The notes below the pieces were generated by a model. The model saw only the letters and a program-made list of their open reading frames with translations. It had not been told where the DNA came from and did no database searches. The translations under genes were made by a program, and so were the position numbers. From contig NC_059501.1 of assembly GCF_914767665.1 (NCBI RefSeq), forward strand, positions 84,728,798 through 84,792,797: a stretch of DNA of 64,000 bases, given 5' to 3'. This stretch comes from Harmonia axyridis (taxonomy: Eukaryota > Arthropoda > Insecta > Coleoptera > Coccinellidae). Of the stretch, positions 1 through 11,724 are shown one piece after another (positions within the stretch are counted from its first letter, which is position 1; the number at the start of each line of letters is the position of its first letter).

Positions 1-124
1 CCACAAATAAGGGCAGTAGATCAAATATAACCAATTGGTTGCCTAGGAAACCATGGAATATAAATATTACGAACTTCAAAATGCTGTGTATTCGACCTGG
101 TTAAAAGACGTGAGATGCCAAATC

Positions 125-1547
125 ATGGAGGATTTCAGACCGCTCGGCAGGGCGGGGGAAGGAGCACATGGATTTGTCTTCAAAGCGATGGATAAAAAGA
201 CCCATAAAATCGTAGCCCTGAAGAAAATTGGTTTCAACCCTAACCATCCTATGCCCAAGAACACAATGAGGGAAATTTGCGCTCTTAAAGTTCTGAAATC
301 TTCTAATGTGAGTAGATTCAAGATTAACGTATCAAGTATATCATGGAAACGAAATCATTAGTTGTTTTTAGATAGTTGAACTTTACGATATTCGCGGTGT
401 TGAAAGTTCTGTGGTGCTTGTGATGGAATACCTACCATGCAGCTTGACTGATGTGATTGGTTTTGTTGAATGTCCGATCAACATATCGCAAATTAAGACG
501 TACATGAAGATGTTCCTCTGTGGAGTCAATTTCATGCATAAAAACCACATAATGCACAGGGTGAGCTAAATTTCTCAATATCTAACCAGCTCTTTCTTTC
601 TCTCTATGATATAACAGTTCTTCTTCTTTTTTAACCACGGCAGTGGCTACCATGGAAAATAATAGTCAAAAATGTCAAAATAATACTTTTAGGATCTGAA
701 ACCTTCCAATCTGCTGATAAGCCATTCAGGCATCTTGAAGATTGCAGATTTTGGCCTCGCTAGGATATATAAGAAGAGCGATTTGAGAACTTACTCTCAC
801 CAGGTAGCCACTAGATGGTACCGCGCTCCAGAATTGCTTTACGGATCCAGAACTTACACCCTTAAGATTGATATTTGGTCTGTTGGTTGCATTCTTGGCG
901 AGATGTTGAACAAAAAACCGCTCTTTTGTGTGAGTACACTCTCTAAGGCGTTTTGAATATCTTTCTATGATCACAACTTTGTCAACTCGACAGAAATGAG
1001 AGGTTAAACATAGAATATTTTCTGTAGTACGCATAGAATTTCAGTCTACTTGTTCTTCTCGACTTGGCTTACGTTTCGTGTTATCTTTAGGGAGAGACGG
1101 ACATTGAGCAGCTGGCTATTGTTTTGGGCACCTTGGGTACTCCAGACGAAGAAATTTGGCCTGGCGTCACCAGCCTACCGGATTATAAGAAGATTTCGTT
1201 CTCTCATACTAACCCGAAACCTTGGAACACCGTTGTACATGGTGCTGACGAGTCGACGCTGGATTTGGTAGCTTCTATGTTACAGTATAATGAGGCCGAG
1301 AGGCCACAAGCCGAAGACGTGAGTTGCGATCTGAACGATTAAATAAATTTTGTTATCGTTCAAGAAATTCCACATCCTTAATGTGTATGGTTTTCAGGCA
1401 TTGAGTCATGATTTCTTCTTTGTATCTCCAAGGCCTGCTCCAATGAAAGAGATGCCACCCATAGGTAAGATCAAGATGAAGATGAACGAAAAATTGTCGA
1501 GTTTTGAACACGTATTTGAAAATTTTCCGCACTCCAACTTGGGGTAG
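125..1547 (+). CDS. CDK20: Cyclin-dependent kinase 20-like (CCRK) protein kinase, five coding exons
   Basis: Exons 125-307, 372-560, 693-929, 1091-1318 and 1398-1547 join in frame to about 328 residues; human CDK20 has about 346. Introns are GT...AG and 64-161 bp long. The glycine loop GRAGEGAHG is at residues 8-16 and the ATP-anchoring lysine at 33. The catalytic HRD motif is split between exons 2 and 3 (D125), followed by DLKPSN. DFG is at 143-145, ATRWYR at 163-168 and APE at 169-171. The helix MPKNTMREI sits where CDKs carry the PSTAIRE cyclin-binding helix. In other animals CDK20 acts in ciliary signalling and cell-cycle control; that role is taken from the family. An in-frame ATG at 53 could add 24 residues, but the family N terminus begins with the methionine at 125, so I chose that. 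An AATAAA lies at 1663. Confidence 0.9.
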
Positions 1548-1662
1548 TAGAGGAGGAAGGTTTTGGAGTAACTGTCTTCACAAACTTGGAAAATTCGAAA
1601 GGAAAAAGAAGCCATCTATACAAAAACATCTTTATTGAATGTTTCGTCATACTACAATCGAA

Positions 1663-1668
1663 AATAAA
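1663..1668 (+). terminator. Putative poly(A) signal of the CDK20-like gene
   Basis: An AATAAA hexamer lies 115 bp after the kinase stop codon, followed by a T-rich tract. It is the first canonical signal downstream, so it is the likely cleavage signal, but no cleavage site can be seen directly. Confidence 0.5.
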
Positions 1669-2482
1669 TTATTTTTTTCATTATTTACTATGTGAATTCT
1701 TTTATATTAAAATTTGTTGGTTGTATTCGATTTTTAATACCTGATAAACTTTGAGAGACCTGATTTTATTGAAACTTTAGCACTCTGTTGCTAAAAAGTT
1801 GAGAGATTTAGGACAGAAAATATTCTTCTTGAAATAGCCTAAGGATCAGCATCTTATTCCCAAACACCCTGTATGATAACAAGCCGATAATGAATGGAGA
1901 TCAGATCATTTGTTATTGTCCTAAGAACAGCATGAAGAACATAAATTGTAGAACTACAATTTAACCTACAAACACCTTGTAGAACTACAATTAAACCTAC
2001 AAACACCCTATATATTACGTAATACTGAATGCTTTCAAGGGCAGATTGTTCGAAATTTGGAAAATTCGGGCTTTTTAGCCGTGGTTTAGTCGGTTTTTCA
2101 ATTGACTTTTCGCTTACCACTACGGTAAGCATCTTCAGAAGTTTCTTGGACGTAGATTGTAACTCGACGCTGTATTTCTCTGATATGAATGAAGGGTATT
2201 CCGGTAGTTATACTCTTTTCACCGGAGAGGGTGGAGAAGAGAAAAGAAGTTCGCACTCGTCTAACATAATTTCACACAGAAAAAAATCTTGTCAGTCAGA
2301 TATCAAGAGCTAAGACCCTCGAATGAATATGGAATTCATCTCAGAGGAAAGAATTCCTCTGAGGAATTAATTGAAATATAAAACACCCGAATAACATCCA
2401 CAGAAAAGAAGAAACACCAATAGTGTACACCTCCTGGTTACCATCAATAGATCTTACAAAAACGAAATCTATCAGAAGGGAA
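1669..2482. other. AT-rich intergenic DNA with a short tandem duplication
   Basis: I see no gene. At about 1934-2010 a unit of roughly 45 bp (TGTAGAACTACAATT followed by AACCTACAAACACC) occurs twice in tandem. The sequence ACACCCTGTATG near 1864 resembles the CAGGGTGT-type ends of several transposons elsewhere in the window. Short open frames at 1854-2132 and 2029-2313 resemble nothing I recognise. Confidence 0.5.
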
Positions 2483-3055
2483 CATAGTGTAATAAACATA
2501 GATAGAGGAAGTATACGCAATTTTTACATGTCCCCAACATGGTTAGATTGCGTTGTCGGATTGTGATATATTTTCAAATCCACAATTTTACTATATCCTT
2601 ATGATTGTATGTTATATTGAATGAAATTTATTTATTTAAGTGATTTCCGATTGAATATGCAAATTTGAATATTTGGAATCCGATATTTTTCCTAATTATC
2701 GAATTTTTAATAACCAGAATATTCATTATTTTCTGTATCTACCTGCTGAAATCCAAGGTTTGGCAACTTTTGCTCTCCTAGTGTCATCGGTTGTTTCACG
2801 TCGTTTGGCGCGCTTGCAGTTTGTTTTCTGAATTTCTGATATATTTAGGTATTTATTTCAATATATTTTGAGTTAATATGAAACTTTGACTCACTATGGG
2901 ACACAAGAAGTGCGTTCTTCGTGGAGAAACTCGCGAATTGAGTGAAATATCGTATCACTGATGTTTTCATTTCCGCGCGCTTCATGTCAATTTTGATAGT
3001 TCATGTTGGGGACAAAATTTGCTTACTGAAAATGACATATGCTCCCTCTATGTAC
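2483..3055 (+). mobile_element. MITE-like repeat, copy 1 (inverted copy at 52675)
   Basis: About 570 bp recur in the opposite orientation at 52675-53218. Its ends are imperfect inverted repeats: ACATAGATAGAGGAAG near 2496 against the reverse complement of TGCTCCCTCTATGTAC near 3042-3055. TCCCCAACATG recurs inside both ends. No transposase frame is present, so this looks like a non-autonomous DNA element; the superfamily is unclear. Confidence 0.6.
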
Positions 3056-3251
3056 GTTTATCCACCCCTCGGACGGAGAGAGTACAAAAACATCAGGAGA
3101 GAACCGTCATTCATAACAGAATATACACAATGCAACGATAATTTGTATGTTTTCCGGGTTCTTTCTCTATATAATACTATAGATTTTTTTTGGACGTCAT
3201 AGCTATCATTAAGATCAAAATATGACTCTTTCCCTTTCTTTTCAATCGTAA

Positions 3252-6200
3252 TCAATTCGCATGAGTTTTCACATTATTGATATCTATAGAAACCATAGCG
3301 TTTTTATAACCGAACTTGAAGACTGCCAAAAAAGGATACCAATGGATAATCCACATTCTTAGATGATGATGGAAATTATGATATAACCTACAAATGTCAT
3401 ACTTCAGGGAATACATGAGACCGTACAAGATTTTGTAGTACCATCTCTCGAAGAAACCTAGATCAAAATAACTCTCATGGTTGTTGTTCAGGCACTCTTT
3501 TGGCTGCAACATATCGTACATGAAGGAGACAAATACACGATAGTTGAGCATTGGGTTGGTGTACCAGAGACCGTCGGTGAGGTAGGAGGTCATCTCCACG
3601 AAGTCCTTGTCTTTCTTGGCGACGTAAGGACGGTACACCCTGTTTATCAGCTCCTCACATATTTCCCTTGTTTCTTCCAAGGAGTCTCTGCACATGTTGA
3701 ACCTTAAAAAGAAAAATATTGAAAATTAACAGTCTCAAATTCGGAATTCATCGCACAATGAAAATAATTAAATAAACTCAGGTGTTAGAATAAAATACAG
3801 GTTGTTTCTAAATTAGACTTGAACCTTGGAGGACGTGTTAGTATGACTCATTTGCTGTCGTTGGAGCCATATTTAGTGATAACCAAAAATCAACATTTTA
3901 CGAGATATTTGAATTCTTGTGAGTTTCAAAAAATTTCTCACCTTCCTTCTAAAATTTTCATTTGGATGTATCGATAAATATAGAAAAGCTCTAACGGGTG
4001 TTTTTTTTTCGAGGTATATAACTTTAAGTTGGCATTACTGTTCAAGATGGCGACCGATTTAACAGCTGTCAAGTGTTTTATTCTCAGTTTGGTTTGGCAA
4101 TTCATCATGAATAGACTCACGCCTGAACAACGCTTGCAAATAGTGCAATTTTATTTCGAAAATAATGATTCTGTGCGGAATACGTATCGCGCACTACGTC
4201 CATTTTATTTTATTTAGCGATAAAGCGCACTTCTGGTTGAATGGCTAAGTCAACAAACAAAACTGCCGCATTTGGAGTGAAGCTAATCCTCAAGTGTATG
4301 TCGAAACACCGTTACATCTAGAAAAACTGACTGTTTGGTGCGCTTATGGGCTGGTGGAATCATTGGTCTGTACTTCTTCAAAAACGATGATGGCCAGAAC
4401 GTTACAGTCAATGGTGATCGGTATAGAGCCATGATTACTAACTTTTTCATTCCTGAATTGAACAACCATGATGTCCAGGAGCTGTGGTTCCAACAAGACG
4501 GCGCAACATGTCACACATCTCGTGCCACAATCGATTTATTGAAAGACACGTTTGGTGACCACCTAATTTCACGTTTTGGACCTGTGAATTGGCCTCCAAG
4601 ATCTTGTGATTTAACACCGCTAGACTAGTTTCTGTGGGGCTATGTAAAGTCATTGGTATATGCGGATAAGCAACAAACCCTTGACCATTTGGAAGACAAC
4701 ATTCGCCGTGTTATTGCCTATATACAGCCACAAATGTTGGAAAAAGTCATCGAAAATTGGAAGTCCAGATTGGACTACATCCGAGCCAGCCGTGGCGGTC
4801 ATATGCCAGAAATCATATTTAAAATGTAATGCCTCAAGATTATCTCTCGGATAAATAGAATTCATGTCAATGGAATATTATTATTGCAATTTAAAGTTTT
4901 ATAGCTCTAAAAAAAAACACCTTTTATAACAAAGCGAGACGTCGATGTTTACTCTCCGATGGTCAGGGTAAACGTGGCCGTTTCATGTTTTAGGGGATTT
5001 TCTCCTTTCATATCGTTTCTTACCTATCCTGAATGCCCATTATAGAGCCAATCACCCTCCAAAAATGAATATAGCCCTCCAGTTCTTCCTTGGTGGCCCC
5101 ATACACCCCAATCATCTCAGTTCTGGCGATTCCAAACCCCATAAAACCGAATTGAGTCAAAACCATGTCGGTTTGTGTTATCGGAGGTCTTTCGATTTTT
5201 CGAGATCTCATACTAGCCGAATTGTGGAAAGATTTGATTCTTCTCAATGATTTCATCGCTCTGGAAAAGAATAATTAGAATTGAACCACTATAGGAATGA
5301 CATAATAGAGAATCTGAATTCGTTTGAAATTAAAATTACAAAATATAGGTACGAACTGACAAAAAAACTGCAACACCCAGAAGGAGCTGTTTAAATTTTG
5401 ATTTGTTTTGGGTAAAATATAGATAGTATAGCAAGAAGTAAATACTTAGGCATTTTAACAACAACTAAACATCGACTTTGGACTTTGGATCTCCTCGGAA
5501 AGCTGGTTTGTTGTAAAATTTAAAAAACTTGCAAGAAACGACAAAAGAAGACAAAAATTAAGAAACAAAAATTGTTTACATGAAAAAACGATTCTTGTCT
5601 GCAATCAATAATATACTCCTTGCTATACTATCTATGTTTTACCAAAAAAAAAATCAAAATTTTAACAGCTCCTTCTGGGTGTTGCAGTTGCTTTGTCAGT
5701 TAGTATTATCAACACTATGTGAGGTTTGAACCAAGCCTCAGTGAAAAATTCTTTTTAAATTTCAAATTTCACTATGACTACAAATTTTTTTGCAATCGTG
5801 ATTTTTTCCTGTAATGAAAATCATTGTTGTTCCTATATCTGCATGATTCAAGGTTTCTCAGGTAATATTGTCGATATATTCACAATATCATCCTTATTAA
5901 TCACTTTTTTTCAACTAATATTTCATGAGAGTCGATACTTTGTGTCAAATTTGAAGTGGTTTCAAGGTAAACTTGATAAATTGAGTCTAGGTCCTGAATC
6001 GAATTAAATTCTTATTGATATTTTTTGGAAATGCAAAACATGCAGCATCCAAATTATCAAGATATGGACTTTGTATATGAGTAAATACATAACTAGCTCA
6101 TCAACTTATCTGATTAATTATTCAACATCTCAACAATAAATAAGCATTTATAAGGATATACAGGGTATTCTACAAGCTCTATGACACACTTTGACAGATA

Positions 6201-7806
6201 TTTGATACTTGATATGCTCATTCTGAATTTTTCCAACGAATATAGGTCCGATACATTTTCGTTTGAAAGTTACAAACATTTGAAATGATTCAATGCCATG
6301 TTTGAATCAAACTAACGAAAATACCAGTTGATATGACAACGAGAATTTGGTCGATGGCCACTTGAACAACATGCACCAACTTGTCATGTGATCTTAAGAA
6401 GCTTGTTTCGCTAAGGACGGTATCAACAGCAATCATAATTTGGCAACCCAGTGATCTCTGCCTAATACACCTTCCCAATCCATCGCATGGAGAGGTGACT
6501 CTGCTGTAATGCGGCAGTCCCGCCAGGGCTGCACTAGAGTGTGGCACGAAACCCATAGCGCCACCTCTCGGGCAGACAGAGTCACTACATAATGAATATT
6601 TATGGCCATTGTAAAATTCATAAGCCGTTAGCCAGGACGATTTTAGTGTCAATGTTAATGGTGAGATTTTCAATAATGATTTGAAGTCAGTAGATGTTAT
6701 AAATGAACTCTTAAATACAGATTAGCACAACCTCTTTTTGATTTCATCGATGATTTAGAGCTCAACAAAAAGTTCAGGATGAGTACAGCTATGATCTGTC
6801 AAAGTTTGTCATAGAGCTAGTAAAACACTCTGTATAAGAAAAACATTTGAAAAAAGTTACAACTTCAATGAAGATATTCAAGAAAAAAAGGTTAACTTAC
6901 TTAGAATCTGGAGTGAGTTCATGCTCATACCATAAATTCACATGGAATATTGTAGCAACGTATCTCCTGTATGCTGTCATTGGAGAACTTGACATCTTCG
7001 TCATTATCAAAACAGCGAGAATTGAAGCTGATGATAGAGTCACAATCAGTCCTAAGAACTTGGAGAAAAACAAGGCGAAAACATGTTTATGATAAAAGTT
7101 TTGCCCCCTATAAAAAAATTTAATTTCTAATATCTATTTATTTCCTGTATCTATTCAGTTCTTGAAGCATTTATTATGATTTTTATTTTGAAGCTTTTAC
7201 TACTTACGCTTTGTATTTTTTTGCATCATAAAATTTCGGTATGTCATTCACTTCAAATTCTTCAATTGTATTGTCGCAGGGTACCTTGGATCCATCTTTC
7301 AAGAGGTCATCAACGAACTTCGCAGCCGAAAAAGCATCTAAAAAATTTCCAGCCTATTAAGAATAACATTTGGTTCTTTAAATAGCTTTGATAGTTTCAA
7401 AGTTATAAAATTGTTTCAGTATTTTGCAGAGTAACATTGCTAAAATAAATTTAAGATGATCTAAAAAACGCAAATTATCTAACTCGGAAGTAAACTCAGT
7501 GATTTTTACGAAAGATTTAAACAATATCCTACATAGTCATTCGGATTGAATAATATGATAAAAAATGTAAAGATACTGTAAACAAATTATAGGCATAATT
7601 AATCTTATGAATAATGATTAGACGAGATGAATTAGCGAATTTTTTGTTATGATTGTACGAGATGAATTATCGAATTTTTTGTTATGATTGTACGAGATGA
7701 ATTATCAATTTTTTTGTTGTTTAACATGATAACTCAAGTGGTACTTACTTGGTGTTTTCTCATCATTTTTTCCGTTTCGCAAATCCTCTGTATATTTGAC
7801 CGTCAT
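3252..7806 (-). CDS. DUF2236 / ER-bound oxygenase mpaB-type (rubber-oxygenase fold) protein, five coding exons
   Basis: Minus-strand exons 7749-7806, 7208-7337, 6901-7107, 5024-5260 and 3252-3702 join in phase to about 360 residues. The phrases TAYRRYVAT (107-115), LTQFGFMGFG, ELEGYIHFWRVIG and CRDSLEETREICEELINRV are typical of the DUF2236 family, which includes fungal MpaB and bacterial latex-clearing protein Lcp. In Lcp the haem b is held by a histidine, and an Arg-x3-Thr pair lies near the active site. By position the likely counterparts here are R111/T115 and H144 (in IKSFHNSA); that mapping is inference. A splice acceptor at 7832-7833 implies an upstream 5' UTR exon. Introns 3 and 4 carry transposons (4000-6836). 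The substrate of insect members is unknown to me. Family assignment is confident; reaction and location are not. Confidence 0.83.
3996..4924 (+). mobile_element. Internally deleted mariner/Tc-type transposon, copy 1 (in oxygenase intron 4)
   Basis: Ends are imperfect terminal inverted repeats of about 38 bp beginning GGGTGTTTTTTTTTCGAG, matched by the reverse complement of the region ending at 4924. The transposase N terminus (MNRLTPEQRLQIVQF, from 4108) runs to RNTYRALRP. It then jumps straight to the later catalytic region around 4230-4850, with WFQQDGATCHT at 4485 and SCDLTPLD at 4600. An in-frame TAG follows at 4626, where the family continues FLWGY. It cannot encode a working transposase. 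The same deletion and the same TAG occur in the copy at 21122-22060. Confidence 0.85.
5352..5703. mobile_element. Tc1/mariner-type MITE in oxygenase intron 3
   Basis: The element is 352 bp with inverted repeats of about 90 bp (AACTGACAAA, then CTGCAACACCCAGAAGGAGC). It is flanked by TA dinucleotides at 5350-5351 and 5704-5705, the target-site duplication expected for Tc1/mariner. The roughly 170-bp centre has no coding frame. It would need a transposase in trans. Confidence 0.85.
6159..6836. mobile_element. Non-autonomous element with TACAGGGT ends and an internal retroelement fragment (oxygenase intron 3)
   Basis: The left end TACAGGGTATTCTACAAGCT with CTATGACACACTTTGACAGA is matched in inverse at 6777-6836, giving inverted repeats of about 40-60 bp. 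Inside, 6440-6597 is a relative of the repeat seen at 44420, 59950 and 60317. The element therefore either captured that sequence or was hit by an insertion of it. The open frame at 6290-6673 belongs to the repeat and is not a gene. Confidence 0.7.
7617..7722. repeat. Tandem repeat, about three 33-bp units (oxygenase intron 1)
   Basis: The unit ACGAGATGAATTATCGA plus ATTTTTTGTTATGATTGT occurs three times with few changes. It lies inside the first coding intron and has no evident function. Confidence 0.8.
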
Positions 7807-7831
7807 ATCTTATTTTTTCATCAACTCTTGT

Positions 7832-8290
7832 CTGAAATCAAAAATTGGTTGTTGATCAATTTAGTATTTTCATTTCGACTGATTTCTTTTTCGATAATTT
7901 CTCGAACAAATTTGGAAACATCGTGGACTACTAATAATATATTTACATAATTTTTTTTGTTACTTATGCACTAATACCCAAGGCTCAAATTTGTGTATAT
8001 ATTCGACGTTATCAATCTGATTTTATTGTTGAGGATCAAACACCTTTTGGGTCGAACGAAGATGCATTTCTCAGTTATTAATATCATGGAGTCTGAAAAG
8101 TATTCAATGTTTAAGATTTTGCAAGAAATTTTGTATCAAAAGCGGTATCTATTGATCTTCCTAGTTCGAGAAACTGATCTATGCACTTCAAAGTTCATAA
8201 ATCTATTAATCAGATAAAAAATCATATCTCCAAAAACTGATAACATAAAGCCAACTATTTAAAATTTGAATTTTGCTACTCACTAAATAC
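7832..8290. other. Region upstream of the oxygenase coding start
   Basis: No recognisable coding sequence. It should hold the 5' UTR exon(s) and promoter of the minus-strand oxygenase gene, because a good polypyrimidine-AG acceptor (minus strand) abuts 7831. I cannot place the first exon. Confidence 0.4.
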
Positions 8291-8523
8291 AGGTTGTCCC
8301 AAATTCGATGCTCACCGAAAGTATCTCGAGAACTATAAGACTTAGAGAAAAAATTTAAGTTTTTTTCTCTTCAATTTTATCTCATTTTTCGAAATAATAG
8401 AAAATAGAGCATAGACATCTTGATTCGTTCTCGAGTTTTAGAGGGCAAGTTTCAAAGATGTTTGAAATTTTCGACTTAAACGCTTTGTTTCTTGTACTCC
8501 CATTTGTTTGCGACGATTATACC
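8291..8523. mobile_element. Left part of a repeat split by a hAT insertion
   Basis: It begins TACAGGTTGTCCCAAATTCG, a typical transposon-like end. The stretch AAACGCTTTGTTTCTTGTAC...GATTATACC continues after the hAT element as GATTATACCAGTTTATCG. The uninterrupted arrangement is seen in reverse at about 43176-43260. The right half is at 9703 to about 9790. Confidence 0.6.
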
Positions 8524-9702
8524 CAGTGGCGTATCCAATGGGGGATGAAGGTGATATATCCCCTCACTCAGGAGGAATATCCATGATAAGTCACAAAGCT
8601 CACTAATTTAATCATGTAAAAATTGAATCAACAAATTCATCAAAGGGTTCGATCTAATCCGACTGTCGTCGGCAAAATCATTATGCTTCTATGGATTATA
8701 AATGCCAAATTGATGATATAAACAAACGCGTAAAAATTAATGAGATTCTGAAGTAAAAAATCCGAAAAATCGATTATCTAATCTAGTGGTAGCAATTGCT
8801 CAAATTTTTTAGAACCATAAAGTAAATAAATAATATCTGATTAACTCTTCGTGTCAAAAGATTCTCTTTGTCGGCACTTTGCTTTCCAATCCTTACTGCG
8901 TTAACATTTTCACTCACACAGATAGGTCAGTAGGTTTAGTATATTCTGTTCATTAGTTTGAGGTTGATGACGTGCAATTTGTCTATTATATTCTCATTAT
9001 ATTCCGTGTTTCACTTTTTATATGTGTTGCATGATCTCTAAACTACTCCAAATATTATTATGAGTAAGCAAACTTCTTTGGAAAACTTCTCAGAAAGAAA
9101 TCTGATTCAGTTTTTTGGGTTTGAATTCAACAGATTGAAATCAATCTCAAGCGTCTGTGAATTCAAAGGACATTTGAAACTTTGTGGGTCAACCATGTTA
9201 GCTATATTAGTTCACTCTGGGTTTCACACGTTTCCTCTCCAAATATTTGGATTATTCCTTTGATTGGGCTTATCCTTAATTGATATTATTAATAGGTATT
9301 AAGTAGAGATGAGTAATTTTATTCAATTAAAACTTCATGTGTGGAAAGTGTACTGCCATCAGCCTCCGTACAAAACATGAAATGAGAATTATTTAAAAAA
9401 CTTTTCATTTTAGGCACAACATGTCTCAACAAAGATGAAGACTACTCACTAGGGTATTCGACAGGCAAAAAAATTGAGGACATGCCATTTGAATAAACGG
9501 AAATATTGATATGTTTTAAAGGTCATTTTTAAAAATAACATCAGTGTCGTTAGGACAACCTCTAGAGTGATTCGCAAATTTGCTTTTGAACTTTTCGGAT
9601 ATTCAATAAAAAAAATCATTCAATAATCTCGAACTGTTTTCAAGATATTATTTTTAGTTCAAATCATCCACGTATCCAGGCTAATGCCTGGGTACGCCAC
9701 TG
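8524..9702 (+). mobile_element. Non-autonomous hAT element with 8-bp target duplication
   Basis: Termini are CAGTGGCGTATCC at 8524 and the inverse GGGTACGCCACTG ending at 9702. Perfect 8-bp direct repeats ATTATACC flank it at 8516-8523 and 9703-9710, the hallmark of hAT insertion. A short frame from 9060 starts MSKQTSLENF, which resembles the N terminus of some hAT-family proteins, then decays. The 1,179-bp body has no intact transposase. Confidence 0.9.
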
Positions 9703-9710
9703 ATTATACC

Positions 9711-10600
9711 AGTTTATCGAATCTTCATTAATATTCGCTGAAGATTGGGTTAATACTAAATAAGTACCAAAACTTATAATTAATTAATTTATCACAGCTT
9801 ATTAACGGGATCTTTATCATAATTAGGATTTTCCTGTGGATTACTAGAGAATTGTTTGAATTTTTTCCTCCAAATCGGTAGCCGATACGAGAAAATTACA
9901 AGAAAGCAAAAAGTATAGTACTGGACCAAAGTTTCTTTTTAGATTTTTCTTAACTACCATCAGTTGTCCACCAAAAAAAAATTTTATTGGAAAGAAGCGG
10001 ACACACTGTTCCAGAAAAATCATCACCCTGTAGATTTGTATTCTAAATTAGCATGTCACAGAATGGAAACTTTAAATTGGATTATCTTTCCCACATTTAA
10101 GTTGAATATTATGTGAAGGGAAGGTGCTATGAGAAAAAAAATTGAAAATCTTCAACACCCTGTTTCTCGAAAACAAAGCGTTTGCGGTCCCATGTTTATG
10201 AGACTTTTTTCTCTTAAAATGATCCGAGAAATCTGTCATTTTCATTTGCACCTATAATTTAGGAACACCTTGTATATTTGAGGAGATATCTACTTGCAAA
10301 AATCCAAGAAAAATTACAAAAACACGCAGAACTTCCTTTTGTCATTGTTTTTCTAAGGTCTAAATGTTGTGTAGTGATTTAGCTGCAATGTGAATTTAAA
10401 GAACATATAATATGCCGTTTTCTAGAGTCAGTGCTATACTAGTACTATTATTATGTGCTAAAACAACGGCGGTCACGATGAAAGACTTCCCAGTTCCCAC
10501 ATTCATTTTATAACCAGAACCCATGAAGGTCTAACATCAATTGAAACTTCTCACCTGCTCTTATTTGTGTCGAGGAGATCATATGATTTTCTAACGGTAT
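9711..10600. other. Gene-poor AT-rich DNA with transposon remnants
   Basis: The first 80 bp continue the repeat interrupted by the hAT element. At 10140-10275 a segment (CACCCTGTTTCTCGAAAACAA to ACACCTTGTATA) has relatives at 43210-43330. Nothing else is recognisable. Confidence 0.45.
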
Positions 10601-10768
10601 AGTGTACCTGAATCCTATCTAGTCCCACAAAGACAAATAAACATTGAACTCATTCGAAACAAACCCGAAAATTAAAAAAAAAACACTCACTTAGAATTTC
10701 TTAGTCCTGAAAACTCATCGAAACAATTCACAAGCAATAGGACCGGTGTTGATGTGAAATCGTTCAAA

Positions 10769-11541
10769 CTGAAATAGAAAGTGGTTACTATGTTTTAAGC
10801 TCCGGTTTCAACCTCTCATATAGCCACTGTTGATGCGTGTGAGTCTGCTGACTTCAGTTATGGGAGCTGAAGAGATGGTCAAGTTGGTGGGTTGTATTCC
10901 AGCATGGGTTCATAGGTCTATTTGTTTAACTAACAACGTGTTTGGGTCCGCGACTTCACCTGCATATTCATCAGACCATCCTGAAATAACTTCTTTTCTC
11001 TTAAATCCAATTAAAATGAAAAAAAGGCCTAAATGGTGCTCCAAGGTTATCTGCATCTAATATAGAAAACCGGTGAAATCCGTGTAGTGGTTTTGGAGAT
11101 AACTTGTAGGTACTTTTATAGATATACAGTCAAAAATTTCAAATAATATTTTTTTCTTAGATCGTTCAAGGATGCCTTCTTTTTCAGAGCAAATTCTGAC
11201 TGCAAAAAACGCTAATCCTGTAATTTATTTTTAGTCACGTACAAAATATTATTTTATCTAATTATCTCTGTGGCTTATTGTTTATGTTTATTTGAATGTT
11301 AAATGAACATATATCTATCTATCTGATCCATCGCTTTACAACCAAATTTCTAGGACTGTTTCCGGTCCTGAAAAGTTACTTTTCCGGTCTAGTTCGTCAA
11401 AATTTATTCCTAATCAAATTTTATATAGGTACACTGTGGATAGTACTTAAATTCACGAGTAAAACCAACTAACACCAAGATTATTTATTGATTATGTTAT
11501 AAGACACATAGAACGCTTATTATATCAGCTATTTTTGTATA
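10769..11541. other. Unassigned AT-rich DNA
   Basis: A frame of 76 codons at 10830-11060 (+) resembles no family I know and has no supporting splice pattern. No repeat ends were recognised. Confidence 0.3.
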
Positions 11542-11549
11542 TTTATAGT

Positions 11550-11716
11550 CATAGGCGTAACGAGAGAAGGGTTATTGGGGACATAAACCCCCCTCATTGA
11601 TTAGAAGAAATGAAAAAATAAAAAAAGAAGAATTTATAAACTATTGGAACATTTTGCGTTTTCAAAGTGGGAGTAACACACCTCCCCCCCATGAGTCAAC
11701 TCTAGTTACGCCAATG
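11550..11716. mobile_element. Small hAT-type MITE with perfect 8-bp target duplication
   Basis: The 167-bp element begins CATAGGCGTAAC and ends GTTACGCCAATG (inverse). Perfect direct repeats TTTATAGT lie at 11542-11549 and 11717-11724. It has no coding capacity. Confidence 0.88.
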
Positions 11717-11724
11717 TTTATAGT

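Noticed and set aside
53..124. N-terminal extension of the CDK20-like kinase from the ATG at 53
   Set aside because: In frame but lacks similarity to the family, whose proteins start at the methionine encoded at 125; kept as an alternative only.
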